Source: Planctomycetota bacterium
GTDB lineage: Bacteria; Planctomycetota; J058; JAJDCQ01
NCBI GenBank assembly: GCA_029260755.1
Contig: JAJDCQ010000159.1
Span: forward strand, 1 to 64,000
Length of the DNA stretch: 64,000 nucleotides
Direction: 5' to 3'
In this document: positions 35,890 to 45,800 of the stretch, one piece after another
How positions within the stretch are numbered: position 1 is the stretch's first letter
How the letters are laid out: every line of letters begins with the position of its first letter
The notes under the pieces: model-generated
Databases searched by the model: none
Seen by the model: the letters and a program-made list of their open reading frames with translations, nothing else
Told to the model about the DNA's origin: nothing
Made by a program: the position numbers and the translations under genes

Positions 35890-37281
35890 TCATCGAACCG
35901 CGGGCGCCCCGGCGCTCCACGGCAACGGCTCGCGGAACAGCTCCCGGTGCCGGTACGCCCCGGCGACCAGGTCGAAGATCCCGCGTCCGCTCTGACAGAT
36001 CCGGCTCGCCGCGTTGCGCACGGCGTCCACCTCGAGCTTCACATCGCCGGCGAGCTCGCCGAGCGTCGCCCGCTTGCGGGTCCGGAGCGCCTCGAAGACG
36101 CGCTCGATCTCGTGGGTCGAGACCGCTTCCATCCGATCGATCTCGTGGTAGTCGTGCTTCGCCTCGTCGGCCCACTGCTTCCGGGTCCAGGCGGACATCC
36201 CGAGGGTGAAGCTGACGTCCGCCTGATCGACGGTGATGAAGCTCGGCATCCCGTCGGCGAGGAGATGCACCCGCGCCGCCCGGCAACCGGGCAGGAGCCG
36301 CTCGAGCAGCTTCAGCCGATCGCGCCCCCACATCTTCACCTCGCGAGGCTTCTCGCCGTGATAGACGGTCGCCGGCGACAGCTCGCGCTCGACCTTCCAC
36401 GGCTCGAAGACGACCCGCGTCCGCTCGCCGGGGGTGAGCTTCCAGAGGAGCCACCGCGGGCTCACCCGCGCCTTGTGCCCCTTGAGGAAGCCGATGATGT
36501 CGTAGAGGTCGATGGGAGTCAGCGCGACCCCGCTCGGCCCGAGCGTCATCGCGCTCTGCACCTGAAGGAGCCCCGCGAGCCACGAGTCGGGCAGGTCGAT
36601 CTTCTTCTCGTGGTGGGCCGGCGCGTCGTCGGTCGCCACCTCGAAGCCGCCCGGATCGACCTCGAACCGGGTGCGCCGGTAGGTCCGCATCCGCTGGAGC
36701 TCGCGGTGGAGCCCGAGCGAGAAGTCGACGTTCGTCGTGCCGGTCGCCATCTCGTCGACCCGCTCGAAGACCGAGTAGCGCACGCCGAGCTTGGCATAGG
36801 TCGACTCGTCCTTGCTGAAGCACTCGAAGAACAGCTCGTCGGGCGCGACGGTGATGATCGGGTCGAGGACGAGCCAGGCGTCGTAGTCGCGCTTGTAGAG
36901 GTACTGGAAGTACTGGAGCTTCGCCTTCTCGAACGGCGCCATGAGCGACTGCTTCTTCGCGAAGAGCTCGGCGAGCTCGTCGTGGACCCGGTCGAGCTGC
37001 GCCTTGACCGCGCCCTCGACGATCCCGAGCTGATCGAGGTAGATCCGGTCCTGCTCGGCGAGCCACGCCTCGTACGCCGGCCGCGACTTCGGCTGGTAGC
37101 GGAGGTCGGAGACGACGACGTCGTAGAGGGCCGCGAGCGCATCGCGGAACGTGACCGGCCGGGCGAGCTGCCCGCGGAAGAACGTCGGCTCGCGCGAGAG
37201 GTCGGGCGCGAAGCTCACATCGGTCCCGCGGAGGCTGCTCCGGATCCGGCTCGCGCCCGCGTAGGCGTGGGTCAGCTGCAT
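35890..37281 (-). CDS. Retron-associated winged-helix-like protein (possible type XIII 'WHSWIM'-like partner, no SWIM motif seen)
   Basis: 'MQLTHAYAGASRIRSSLRGTDVSFAPDLSREPTFFRGQLARPVTFRDALAALYDVVVSDLRYQPKSRPAY...'; C-terminal HTH-like 'RKRATLGELAGDVKLEVDAVRNAASRICQSGRGIFDLVAGAYRHRELF'; ATG overlaps the HEAT gene stop by 10 bp. Confidence 0.8.
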   Translation of the reverse strand: MQLTHAYAGASRIRSSLRGTDVSFAPDLSREPTFFRGQLARPVTFRDALAALYDVVVSDLRYQPKSRPAYEAWLAEQDRIYLDQLGIVEGAVKAQLDRVHDELAELFAKKQSLMAPFEKAKLQYFQYLYKRDYDAWLVLDPIITVAPDELFFECFSKDESTYAKLGVRYSVFERVDEMATGTTNVDFSLGLHRELQRMRTYRRTRFEVDPGGFEVATDDAPAHHEKKIDLPDSWLAGLLQVQSAMTLGPSGVALTPIDLYDIIGFLKGHKARVSPRWLLWKLTPGERTRVVFEPWKVERELSPATVYHGEKPREVKMWGRDRLKLLERLLPGCRAARVHLLADGMPSFITVDQADVSFTLGMSAWTRKQWADEAKHDYHEIDRMEAVSTHEIERVFEALRTRKRATLGELAGDVKLEVDAVRNAASRICQSGRGIFDLVAGAYRHRELFREPLPWSAGAPAVR

Positions 37282-39806
37282 GCCGGACCCTCCAGCGCGA
37301 GCGGGACGTCGAGCTCGGGCCAGCGGAGCTTCACCGCCGCGAGCGTCTCGAGGGCGCCCTCGAGGTCGAGCCGGCCGTGCGCGTGGACGAGCTCGCCGAG
37401 GACGTCGATGACGACCCGCGCCGAGGTCGCATCCTCGAGCGCCCGCTCCCGGAGGAACACGACGAGGCGCCGCTTCACCGCGCGATGCTGATGCTGGCGC
37501 ACCGAGAAGAGGACCCGCTTGAAGAACCCGCGCAGCCGGAGCATCGGGTCGGGCCCTGGCGCCGCGTGCGCGAGGACGAGCTCCGCCGCCCGCAGCCGCA
37601 CCCGGGGCGCCGGGTGCTCGGCGAGGCGCTCGTAGAGCTCGGCGATCGGCAGGCTCGCGAGGTTCTCGCGCACGAGCGACCAGCCGAGGTCCTGCACATC
37701 CGATCGGTTGCTGTCGCACAGCCCGACGACCCCGTCGATGCCCAGGCGGAGGAGGTCGAGCCGGTCGCGGGCGAGGTCGATCGCGAAGACGCGGGTGTCG
37801 TCCCAGTCGCTCTCGAGGAGACACAGCACCGCCGAGGGGTCGTCGCGGAAGTGCGCGATCCCGCGCTCGATCAGCCCGCGGCCCGCCGCGCGGACGCTCG
37901 CGACCTCGTCGTCGGCGAGGTCGACGATCCGGCCGAACCCGACCTCCTCGGGGTCGACCTCGAGGCGCGCGAGGACGGAGCCCATCAGCTCGCGCGCCGC
38001 CGGCGACCCGGTCGCGAGGGTGTCGAGCGCCTCGATCGCCGGCGTCCGCTGCACGAGCTCGTCCAGGAGATGCGTCCGGATGAACCGGACGAGCTCGGCG
38101 TGGACGCCCTCACTCGTCTCCTCGACGCGGAGGGCGATGAGGAGACGCCGCAGCAGCTCGCCGCGCCAGGCGCCATCGGTTCCCGCGAGGATCTCCGCGG
38201 CGAGGCGACCGACGACGGCGCGCGTCTCGGGATGCCGCGCGCACAGGAACCGCCGCACCCGCTCGGCGTCGCCGCGCCAGGCGCCCACGCTCCGCTCGAG
38301 CATCTCGTCGCCGAGGCCGCGCACCCGGGCGGCGTCGTGGCCGATGAGGCGGTCGATCAGATCGAGGTCGGGCGCGGCCGGGTCGAACCGCCGGCGGAGC
38401 TCATCGATGCCGAGCTGCGCGACCTCGCCGAGGACGCCGTCGAGCATCGCGATGAGGACCGCGTCGTCGACGCCCTCGAGGAGCCCGCGGTCGGCGTGGG
38501 CATCCCGGTAGACGTCGTAGGCGAACCTGGCGACCTCGCGCGAGCGCGCCTCGGCGAACAGCCGGACGACGGCAGCCCCGTCCGCGTTCCAGAGCTCGGG
38601 GAACGGCTCGTGGCGGCTCCGGTCGCGGCGGAGGTCGCGGCGGAGCTCGGCGTTGCGCTCGGCCCCGCCGCCGCCCGTCTCGATCCGGTGCTGCCCCATC
38701 GATCGCGTGAGGGTGATGACGAACATCCCGCTCCGACCCCGCCCGTCCTCGAGCCCGTACTGGAGCAGGATCTCGACGGCGAGCCGGGTGTACCCGGCCG
38801 GCTCGTTCCGACCGAGATCGCCGAGGGTCCGCTCGACCTCGCGGAGGGCCCACCTCCGGGTGGCGGCCGAGAAGATCGAGGTGTAGCCCGGCTTCCGGGT
38901 GAGGCTCATAGCGAGCTTGTGCCAGCCGCCGCCGGAGCGCGATCGCTCGATGATGTAGGCGAGGCGCCCGATCACCGCCGCGTCGCGCCGCCAGATCGCG
39001 CGCTTGAAGACCGACTTCACCGCGACCCAGTAGTCCTTGCGCGAGATCGTGCACCACGCGCGCCCGTCGTCGCCGCGGATGAGCGGGATCGACCGGAGCC
39101 AGTGGAGCACCGCGGCGACCGCGACGGGCGTGCCGAGCTCGTAGAGGTCATCGATGAGCTCGCCCTTCTGCGCGGTGGCGTTGCCGACGGCGATGTGGAG
39201 CGCGTCGGTCGCCGGTCCGTTCGCCGGAAGCTCGCGGAGGAGGGCGCCGACCTCGGGGTCGCGGGCCGCGATCCGGGCGAGCGCCTTGTCGGCGACCTCG
39301 CCGAGGCCGCTCGTCGTCGGACCGAGCAGGCGAAGCGCCTCGACGCCGGCGCGCCGCTTGTGCTGGTCGGGGCTGCTCGCCAGCTCGCGGAGGAGGATGG
39401 CCGCCTTGTCGTCGCCGAGCCGGCCGAGCGCGCGGGCGACGTCGTGGAGGTCGGCCCACCCGCCGGCGAGTAACTTCAGGAGCGGCTCGAACGCGCGCGG
39501 GTCGCCGATCCGTCCGGCGCGCCGGGCGCCGTGGCCCTTGCGCCGGTCGTCGCGGGCTGCGAGGTCCTCGAGCGCCCAGCCGAGGCCGGACGGCTCGTAG
39601 CCCTCGCGCGCGAGCTCCGCGCCGATCGCGTCGGCCCGGGCGAGCGCCGCCTCGAGCGAGACCGGTCCCTCGGCCGGGCGCTCGGAGCGCGTCCCGTCCT
39701 TTCGCTGCTCGACGACTCGAACCTCCCACTGATCGCCGCAAACCTCAGCGGCGATCGTGATCCTGGTCCGGGTCCTCGGCTGGTAGAAACGGCGGGTTGG
39801 GAGCAC
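37272..39806 (-). CDS. Large HEAT/ARM-repeat protein, retron-associated
   Basis: 'RAGRIGDPRAFEPLLKLLAGGWADLHDVARALGRLGDDKAAILLRELASSPDQHKRRAGVEALRLLG...'; 844-aa ORF; start codon uncertain. Confidence 0.85.
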   Translation of the reverse strand: MLPTRRFYQPRTRTRITIAAEVCGDQWEVRVVEQRKDGTRSERPAEGPVSLEAALARADAIGAELAREGYEPSGLGWALEDLAARDDRRKGHGARRAGRIGDPRAFEPLLKLLAGGWADLHDVARALGRLGDDKAAILLRELASSPDQHKRRAGVEALRLLGPTTSGLGEVADKALARIAARDPEVGALLRELPANGPATDALHIAVGNATAQKGELIDDLYELGTPVAVAAVLHWLRSIPLIRGDDGRAWCTISRKDYWVAVKSVFKRAIWRRDAAVIGRLAYIIERSRSGGGWHKLAMSLTRKPGYTSIFSAATRRWALREVERTLGDLGRNEPAGYTRLAVEILLQYGLEDGRGRSGMFVITLTRSMGQHRIETGGGGAERNAELRRDLRRDRSRHEPFPELWNADGAAVVRLFAEARSREVARFAYDVYRDAHADRGLLEGVDDAVLIAMLDGVLGEVAQLGIDELRRRFDPAAPDLDLIDRLIGHDAARVRGLGDEMLERSVGAWRGDAERVRRFLCARHPETRAVVGRLAAEILAGTDGAWRGELLRRLLIALRVEETSEGVHAELVRFIRTHLLDELVQRTPAIEALDTLATGSPAARELMGSVLARLEVDPEEVGFGRIVDLADDEVASVRAAGRGLIERGIAHFRDDPSAVLCLLESDWDDTRVFAIDLARDRLDLLRLGIDGVVGLCDSNRSDVQDLGWSLVRENLASLPIAELYERLAEHPAPRVRLRAAELVLAHAAPGPDPMLRLRGFFKRVLFSVRQHQHRAVKRRLVVFLRERALEDATSARVVIDVLGELVHAHGRLDLEGALETLAAVKLRWPELDVPLALEGPACS

Positions 39807-41460
39807 GCTGCTCCTCCCTGGCCTTCTGTCGCTGGGCCCACCGACGCTGGTAGGTCGCCCACGCCTTGAAGATCACGAACGCGAGCGCCGCGAGCATGAT
39901 CCACAGGTAGATCTTCTTCTGCGGCCGCTTGGGCCCACGCAGCTCCTCGGGCAGCCACTGCTGGCCGAGCGGCGGGCGCTGATCGCGCCGGCTCGAGCGG
40001 CGCGGCGCCGCCCCGGTCGCCACGGCGGCGCCCGCCGCGGCCGCCTTCGGGCGCACCGCCTTCGCGTCCTTCGGCGGCGGCGCGAACTCGCGCGTGACCG
40101 TCTCGGGGCGCGGTCCGTAGGCGCGCTCGATCGCGCGGACGACCGCGTCGGGGCGGGCGAGGCCGACCGAGACGGCGCCGCCGGTGAGGCGGCCGACGAC
40201 GTCGACGACGGCGCCGAGCCCGCCGGGATCGGCGGCCGCGACGTGGAGGGTGTCGCCGTCGATCCGCAGCGGCGCGAGTCGATACGCCTCGGCGACCTGG
40301 CGCGGGAGGCGATCCAGCGCCGCCTTCTGCCCGACCGGACCGGGGTCGTTCGAGCCGCCGTCGAGGTCGATCCAGGCGAGCCCGAGCTGCTCGGCGACGG
40401 CCGCGCCGACCTCGTCGCTCGCCGACAGACCGACCAGCGCGAGCGCCTCCTCGAGCGGGCCCCCGTCGCGGCTCTGGAGGGCGAGCGCGTCGGCGACCCG
40501 CGCTGCCCGCTCGGTCCGCTCGGCGCTCGCGTCCGCGTCGACGCCGCTCGCCTCGGTCGGGCCGTCGCTCCGCGCCGCGCGCGTGGCGGCCGTCTCGACA
40601 CGCGACCGGGCCGGCCCCGGCAGCGTCTCGCGGATCGCCCGGGCGAGCTCCGCGGCGTTCGCGAACCGGGCGTCGGGGCGCTCCTCGAGGCAGCGCAGGA
40701 CGAGCGGCCGGACCTCGTCGGGGAGCCGCCCCTCGCGGACGACCCGCGGCGCGGTGCCGGTGACGAGGCGGTAGATCATCGCGCCGACGCCGTAGATGTC
40801 GGCGCGCGGGTCGACCGAGCGCGCGTCCTCGCGCTGCTCGGGCGCCATGTAGTCGAGCGTCCCCACGACCGCGCCGTCGCGGGTGAGGGTGTCGGCGAGC
40901 GACTGGATCTCCTCGACGCGGGCGAGGCCGAAGTCGCAGAGCTTCGCGACGCGCGCGCGGGTGAGGAGCACGTTCGCCGGCTTCACGTCGCGGTGAACGA
41001 CCCCGGCGTCATGGGCGTGGCCGAGGGCGGCGACGACGCCGTGGACGATCTCGAGCGCGTCGGGCCAGTCGAGAGTGCCGCGCTCGCGGACGTGGCGCTC
41101 GAGGTCGGGGCCGTCGACGTGCTCCATGACCAGGGCGATGCCGTCGTCGGCATCGACCACCTCGTGCAACGCGACGATGTGGGGGTGGCGGAGCTGCGCG
41201 ACGGTGCGCGCCTCGCGGAGCATCCGTTCGGCCGCCGCGGCGCCGGTCCGGGTGAGCAGCTTGATCGCGACGGCGCCGGCGCTCGCGGAGGACCCGATCG
41301 GCCGGGCGAGGATGACGACGCCCATCCCGCCGCGGCCGAGCTCCCGCTCGGGCACGTAGCGCTCGGCGAGGTCGCCGGGAAGGGCGACCTCGACGCCGGG
41401 TCGGACCGAGCGATCGGCCTCCCCGGGATCATCGAGACTGTGGACGAAACGCTCCGTCAT
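39745..41460 (-). CDS. Ser/Thr protein kinase fused to GspE-N/MshEN-like domain and C-terminal TM
   Basis: 'YVPERELGRGGMGVVILARP...VVHRDVKPANVLLTRARVAKLCDFGLARV...GTLDYMAPEQRED'; then 'AEQLGLAWIDLDGG...LPRQVAEAYRLAPLRIDGDTLHVAAADPGGLGAVVDVVGRLTGGAVSVGLARPDAVVRAIERAYG'; C-terminal 'IYLWIMLAALAFVIFKAWATY'. Confidence 0.92.
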   Translation of the reverse strand: MTERFVHSLDDPGEADRSVRPGVEVALPGDLAERYVPERELGRGGMGVVILARPIGSSASAGAVAIKLLTRTGAAAAERMLREARTVAQLRHPHIVALHEVVDADDGIALVMEHVDGPDLERHVRERGTLDWPDALEIVHGVVAALGHAHDAGVVHRDVKPANVLLTRARVAKLCDFGLARVEEIQSLADTLTRDGAVVGTLDYMAPEQREDARSVDPRADIYGVGAMIYRLVTGTAPRVVREGRLPDEVRPLVLRCLEERPDARFANAAELARAIRETLPGPARSRVETAATRAARSDGPTEASGVDADASAERTERAARVADALALQSRDGGPLEEALALVGLSASDEVGAAVAEQLGLAWIDLDGGSNDPGPVGQKAALDRLPRQVAEAYRLAPLRIDGDTLHVAAADPGGLGAVVDVVGRLTGGAVSVGLARPDAVVRAIERAYGPRPETVTREFAPPPKDAKAVRPKAAAAGAAVATGAAPRRSSRRDQRPPLGQQWLPEELRGPKRPQKKIYLWIMLAALAFVIFKAWATYQRRWAQRQKAREEQRAPNPPFLPAEDPDQDHDRR

Positions 41461-41712
41461 CGAGGGGCTCCGAGAGCCGTCCGAGGGGCGTATCGTAGGG
41501 CCCCCCGGCGCGTGAATCAACGCGCCGGCCCGCCCCTCCGATGGGGCGGACCCGCAGGCGCAACCCTCGGCGCCCCATAGGGCGGACCCCGGTCTCGCGC
41601 CGGCCCCGAGGCTTTGACGACGCGGAGTCACTCTGCTACCCTCATCACCGAGGTTCTGGAACTATTTGGCCCGCGCTGTGGGCCCCGCAAACCACCCACC
41701 GGAAGCGACCTC

Positions 41713-42555
41713 ATGGCATTCGGATCCTTCGGTGGCTCCGACAAGAAGCCCAAGCGGCAGAGTCACTGCCTCGTCGGAGCCGTCTTCAAGTTCGGCGTCA
41801 AGCAGCTTCGCCCGCAGGACGTCTACTCGATCGGCCGCGACCCGCGCTCGCGCATTCACCTGCCGAGCGACACCGTCAGCCGGCGCCACGCGACGATCCG
41901 CTGGACCGACGAGGCCGGCGGCGGGTTCATCGTCGAGGACAACGGCAGCCGAAACGGCGTCAAGGTCAACAACGAGCAGGTCAAGAAGCAGCACTTCCTC
42001 TCGGACGAGGACCTGATCTCGATCAACCCGTTCAACCTCCGCTACCGGGTCATGGTCGGCGACCTCGACATGATCATGCTGAGCGAGACCGCCGGCAGCG
42101 AGGAGACCCGCCCGCTCGACGCCGAGAGCGCCGGGATGGCGGCGGTCGACGCCGGCCCCGACGCGACCCTCTCGGGCAAGTTCCTCGGCCAGGAGCTCGT
42201 CGAGATCTGCCAGCTCATCGTGCAGAACAAGCGCACCGGCGTCCTCGAGGTGAAGGGCCAGATGCACGGCGGTCTCCTCCAGTTCGAGCGCGGCAAGCTG
42301 ATGCGCGCCGAGGCGAGTCGGCTCTCGGGCAAGGACGCCGCCCGGGCGCTCCTGACGATCCCGTCGGGAACGTTCAACTTCAGCCGTCAGGGCGGCAAGT
42401 CGGACCTCTCCGGCGAGCCGATCGACCTGACCGAGCTCCTCGCCGAGCTCGCCCCGCCGAAGGACGAGTCGGCCGTCGCCGGCGGACGCAGCGGCTCGAC
42501 GACCGTCCTCGACGTCGGCAGCAGCGACGTCGGAAACGACACGCTCGCCGAGTAG
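41713..42555 (+). CDS. FHA domain plus DUF4388 protein
   Basis: 'VYSIGRDPRSRIHLPSDTVSRRHATIRWTDEAGGGFIVEDNGSRNGVKVNNEQV'; 'LSGKFLGQELVEICQLIVQNKRTGVLEVKGQMHGGLLQFERGKLMRAEASRLSGKDAARALLTIPSGTFNF'. Confidence 0.92.
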   Translation: MAFGSFGGSDKKPKRQSHCLVGAVFKFGVKQLRPQDVYSIGRDPRSRIHLPSDTVSRRHATIRWTDEAGGGFIVEDNGSRNGVKVNNEQVKKQHFLSDEDLISINPFNLRYRVMVGDLDMIMLSETAGSEETRPLDAESAGMAAVDAGPDATLSGKFLGQELVEICQLIVQNKRTGVLEVKGQMHGGLLQFERGKLMRAEASRLSGKDAARALLTIPSGTFNFSRQGGKSDLSGEPIDLTELLAELAPPKDESAVAGGRSGSTTVLDVGSSDVGNDTLAE

Positions 42556-42630
42556 CCCTCCCCCGCGGGCGATGATCACTCCCTGGTCACACGGTCCTGC
42601 GATCCCGGGTCCCCGAGATCGCCGGAGCCT

Positions 42631-42760
42631 CTGGTGTGAATCGAAGGGGTCAGGTCCAGGAATCACACGAGCGAATCTGTCGCAGCAGCTCGTGTGACCC
42701 GGCCCTCTGGTGTGAATCCTGGACCTGACCCCTGAAATCGGACCTGACCCCTGAAATCAC
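42631..42760. repeat. GGGGTCAGGTCCAGG-family repeat, copy 2, with tandem duplicated arm
   Basis: aggggtcaggtccaggaatcacac ... gtgtgaatcctggacctgacccctgaaatcggacctgacccctgaaatca. Confidence 0.88.
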
Positions 42761-42800
42761 GATAGCGGCGCGGTGAGCTCTCGGGGACGATCCCGTTCCG

Positions 42801-45800
42801 CTACGACGCCTGCTCGTCGCGGAGGTCCTCGTTCCGGGCGTCGGCGATGAACATGTGACCGGGCGCGTGCGCGAGGATCCGCAGGGTCGGGTCGGCGCGA
42901 CCGAGGGTCTCGAGCGCGCCGAGCGCCGCCGCCTGGCTCGTCACGCCGCACGCCCAGAAGACCGGCACCTCGCCGTCGGCGACCGGCACGGGATCGCCGT
43001 AGTCGGGGCGGGCGAGGTCGGCGATCCCCAGCGCCGCCGGGTCACCCGCGTGGATCGGGGCGCCGTGGACCCGCGCGAACGGCGCGGTCAGGGCGCGGGC
43101 GCGCTCGACGAGGTCGGCCGCGACCGGCCGCATGCTCACGACGAGCGGCCCGGCGAACGGGCCGGCCGGCGTGGTCGCGCGGTCGGTCCGGAACATCGGC
43201 ACGTTGCCGCCGAGGTCGAGGTGGCGCACGGGGACACCGCCGGCGACGAGCGCCTCCTCGAACGAGAAGCTGCACCCGAGGAGGAACGCGACGAGGTCGT
43301 CGCTCCAGAGCGCAACGATGTCGTCGACCTCGCGCACGCTCCCGTCCGCGCCGTGGACGGCGTAGCGCGGCAGGTCGGTTCGGAGGTCCGCCCCGGGCGC
43401 GAGCCGCCGCGGCTCGGCGTCGCCCGGCGCGCCGCGCTCGAGGAGCGGGCACGCCCGCGGGTTCGCCCGGCAGAACGCCTCGAAGTCATCGGCGAGGGCC
43501 GACGGCACGACGAGCAGGTTCGCCTGCACCCGACCGGCGGCGATCCCGGCGGTCGGCCCGCGGAACCGACCGCGCGCGAAGAGCGACCGGGCGAGGGCGG
43601 GGTCCATCGCCGCCCACTCCCGCGGCGTCGGCTCGTAGCCGCCGCCGCCCGGCGTCTCGACGATGAGGACATCGCCGACGCCCGCCTCGACCCGGACCTT
43701 GCCGGGGAGCTCGCTCACCCGCCCGTCGGCCCGCGCGATCGCGTTCCGCCCTCGGGCGGCCGCGCCGGCGCCGTGGGCGCCCCACGGGGCGACGCCCCGC
43801 CGCTCGCTGAGCACCGCGACCGAGAGCGGCTCCCGCATCTCGATCGCGCGCCGCACCCCGTCGCCGCCGCGGAACGTCCCGGTCCCGCCGCTGCCGCGCC
43901 GGATCGCGAACTCGCGCAGCACCACCGGGTGGCGCTGCTCGAGCACCTCGGGATCGGTGATCCGGGTGTTCGTCATGTGGGTGTGGACGGCGCTCGCCCC
44001 GTCGAAGCCGAGCCCGGCCGGCGCGCCGCCGCAGATCGTCTCGTAGTAGCCGAACGCCGCCGAGCCGAACGTGACGTTGTTCATCGTCCCCTGCGCGGCG
44101 CCGATCTTGCCGAGGGCGCCGAAGAGCGCGTCGACGATCCGCTGGCTCGTCTCGACGTTGCCGCCGACGACCGCCGCCGGCGGCCGCGGGTGGAGCAGGC
44201 TCCCCTCGGGGACGCGGATCTCGATCGGGTCGAGGCACCTGGCGTTGAGCGGGATCGGACGCTCGACGAGCGTCCGGAAGGCGTAGAGGACGGCGGCGAC
44301 GACGACGGCCCGCGGCGCGTTCAGGTTGCCCGGGAGCTGATCGTCGGTCCCCGCGAAGTCGACGACGGCGCGATCGCCATCGACGGTGACGGTGACGACG
44401 ATCGCGGCGCCCTCGTCGAGCCAGTCGGTGAAGCGGTGGGCGCCGTCGGGCAGGGCCGCGATGACGTCGCGCATCGCCGCGGCCGCGTTCGCCTGGACGT
44501 GCCCCATGTAGGCGGTGACGACCGACGCGCCCCAGTGGTCGCAGAGCTCGCCGAGGAGCTCGACGCCGAGGGTGTTCGCCGCCACCTGCGCCCGGAGGTC
44601 CGAGAGTCGCTCCCCCGGATCACGCGCCGGCCAGCGACCGGCGCCGAGGACGGCGCGGACCTCTTCCTCGCGGAAGACGCCGTCGCGGACGAGGAGGAAG
44701 TCGTGGATGACGACGCCCTCCTCGTCGATCGAGCGCGAGAACGGCGGCATCGACCCGGGCTGGATCCCGCCGATGTCGGCGTGATGCCCGCGGTTCGCGA
44801 CGAAGAAGGCCGGGCGAGCCGCCTCCCCGCTCGAGGTCGGCCCGACGAAGACGGGCGTCACGACCGTCACGTCGGGGAGATGACTTCCGCCGTGGAACGG
44901 GTCGTTCGTGACGTAGACATCGCCCGGCGCCAGGCCGCCGCCGTCCGGCCCGGTGCGCGACGCGAGGACGGCGCGGACGCTCTCGCCCATCGCGCCGAGG
45001 TGGACGGGGATGTGGGGCGCGTTCGCGACGAGGCCGCCGTCGGGATCGAACACGGCGCAGGAGAAGTCGAGGCGCTCCTTGATGTTCGTCGAGTGGCTCA
45101 CCCGCCGGAGCGCGTGCCCCATCCGCTCGGCGACGGACATGAAGAGGTTGTTGAAGACCTCGAGCAGCACCGGATCGGCCGCGGTCGCCTCGACGCGCTC
45201 GCGCGGGGCGGCGCCGCCCGCGGTCTCCGCCACGTCGACGAGGAGGAGGTCGCCGCGCCCGGTGAGGGTCGCCCGCCACCCGGGATCGACGACGACGGTC
45301 GAGACGGCCTCGACGATGAGGGCCGGCCCGATCACCCGCGCCCCGGGAGCGAGCGCCTCGCGTCGGTGCACCGGCGTCGGGTGCGCCGCGAGGCGCCGGG
45401 CGCCGCCGGCGTCGACCTCGTCGAAGAACACCTCGACGACGGCCTCGGCCGCGTCGACGCCGACCTCGTGGGCGCGCTCGGGCGCGACCGCGTCGTCGGG
45501 TTTCTCCGTCTCGCCGATCACCTCGACCCGGACGGCGACGACCTCGACCGCGTGCCCCTCCTTCGCGAAGCCGTAGATCGCGCGGTGGCGCGCCTCGAAC
45601 GCCGCGCGCGGGCCATCGCCTGGGTCCCCGTCTCCGAGGACGACGTGGATCGGCGTCTCGACGCCGACGTAGCGGAGGTCGAGACCGCGGACGGTCCGGA
45701 CCGCCGCCGGCGCGACGCCCTGCGCCGCGACGACCTCGCGGCCGGTCGCCTCGAGCGCGGCGAAGCGCGGCTCGAGGGCGGCGACGCCGGCGGGCCCGGC

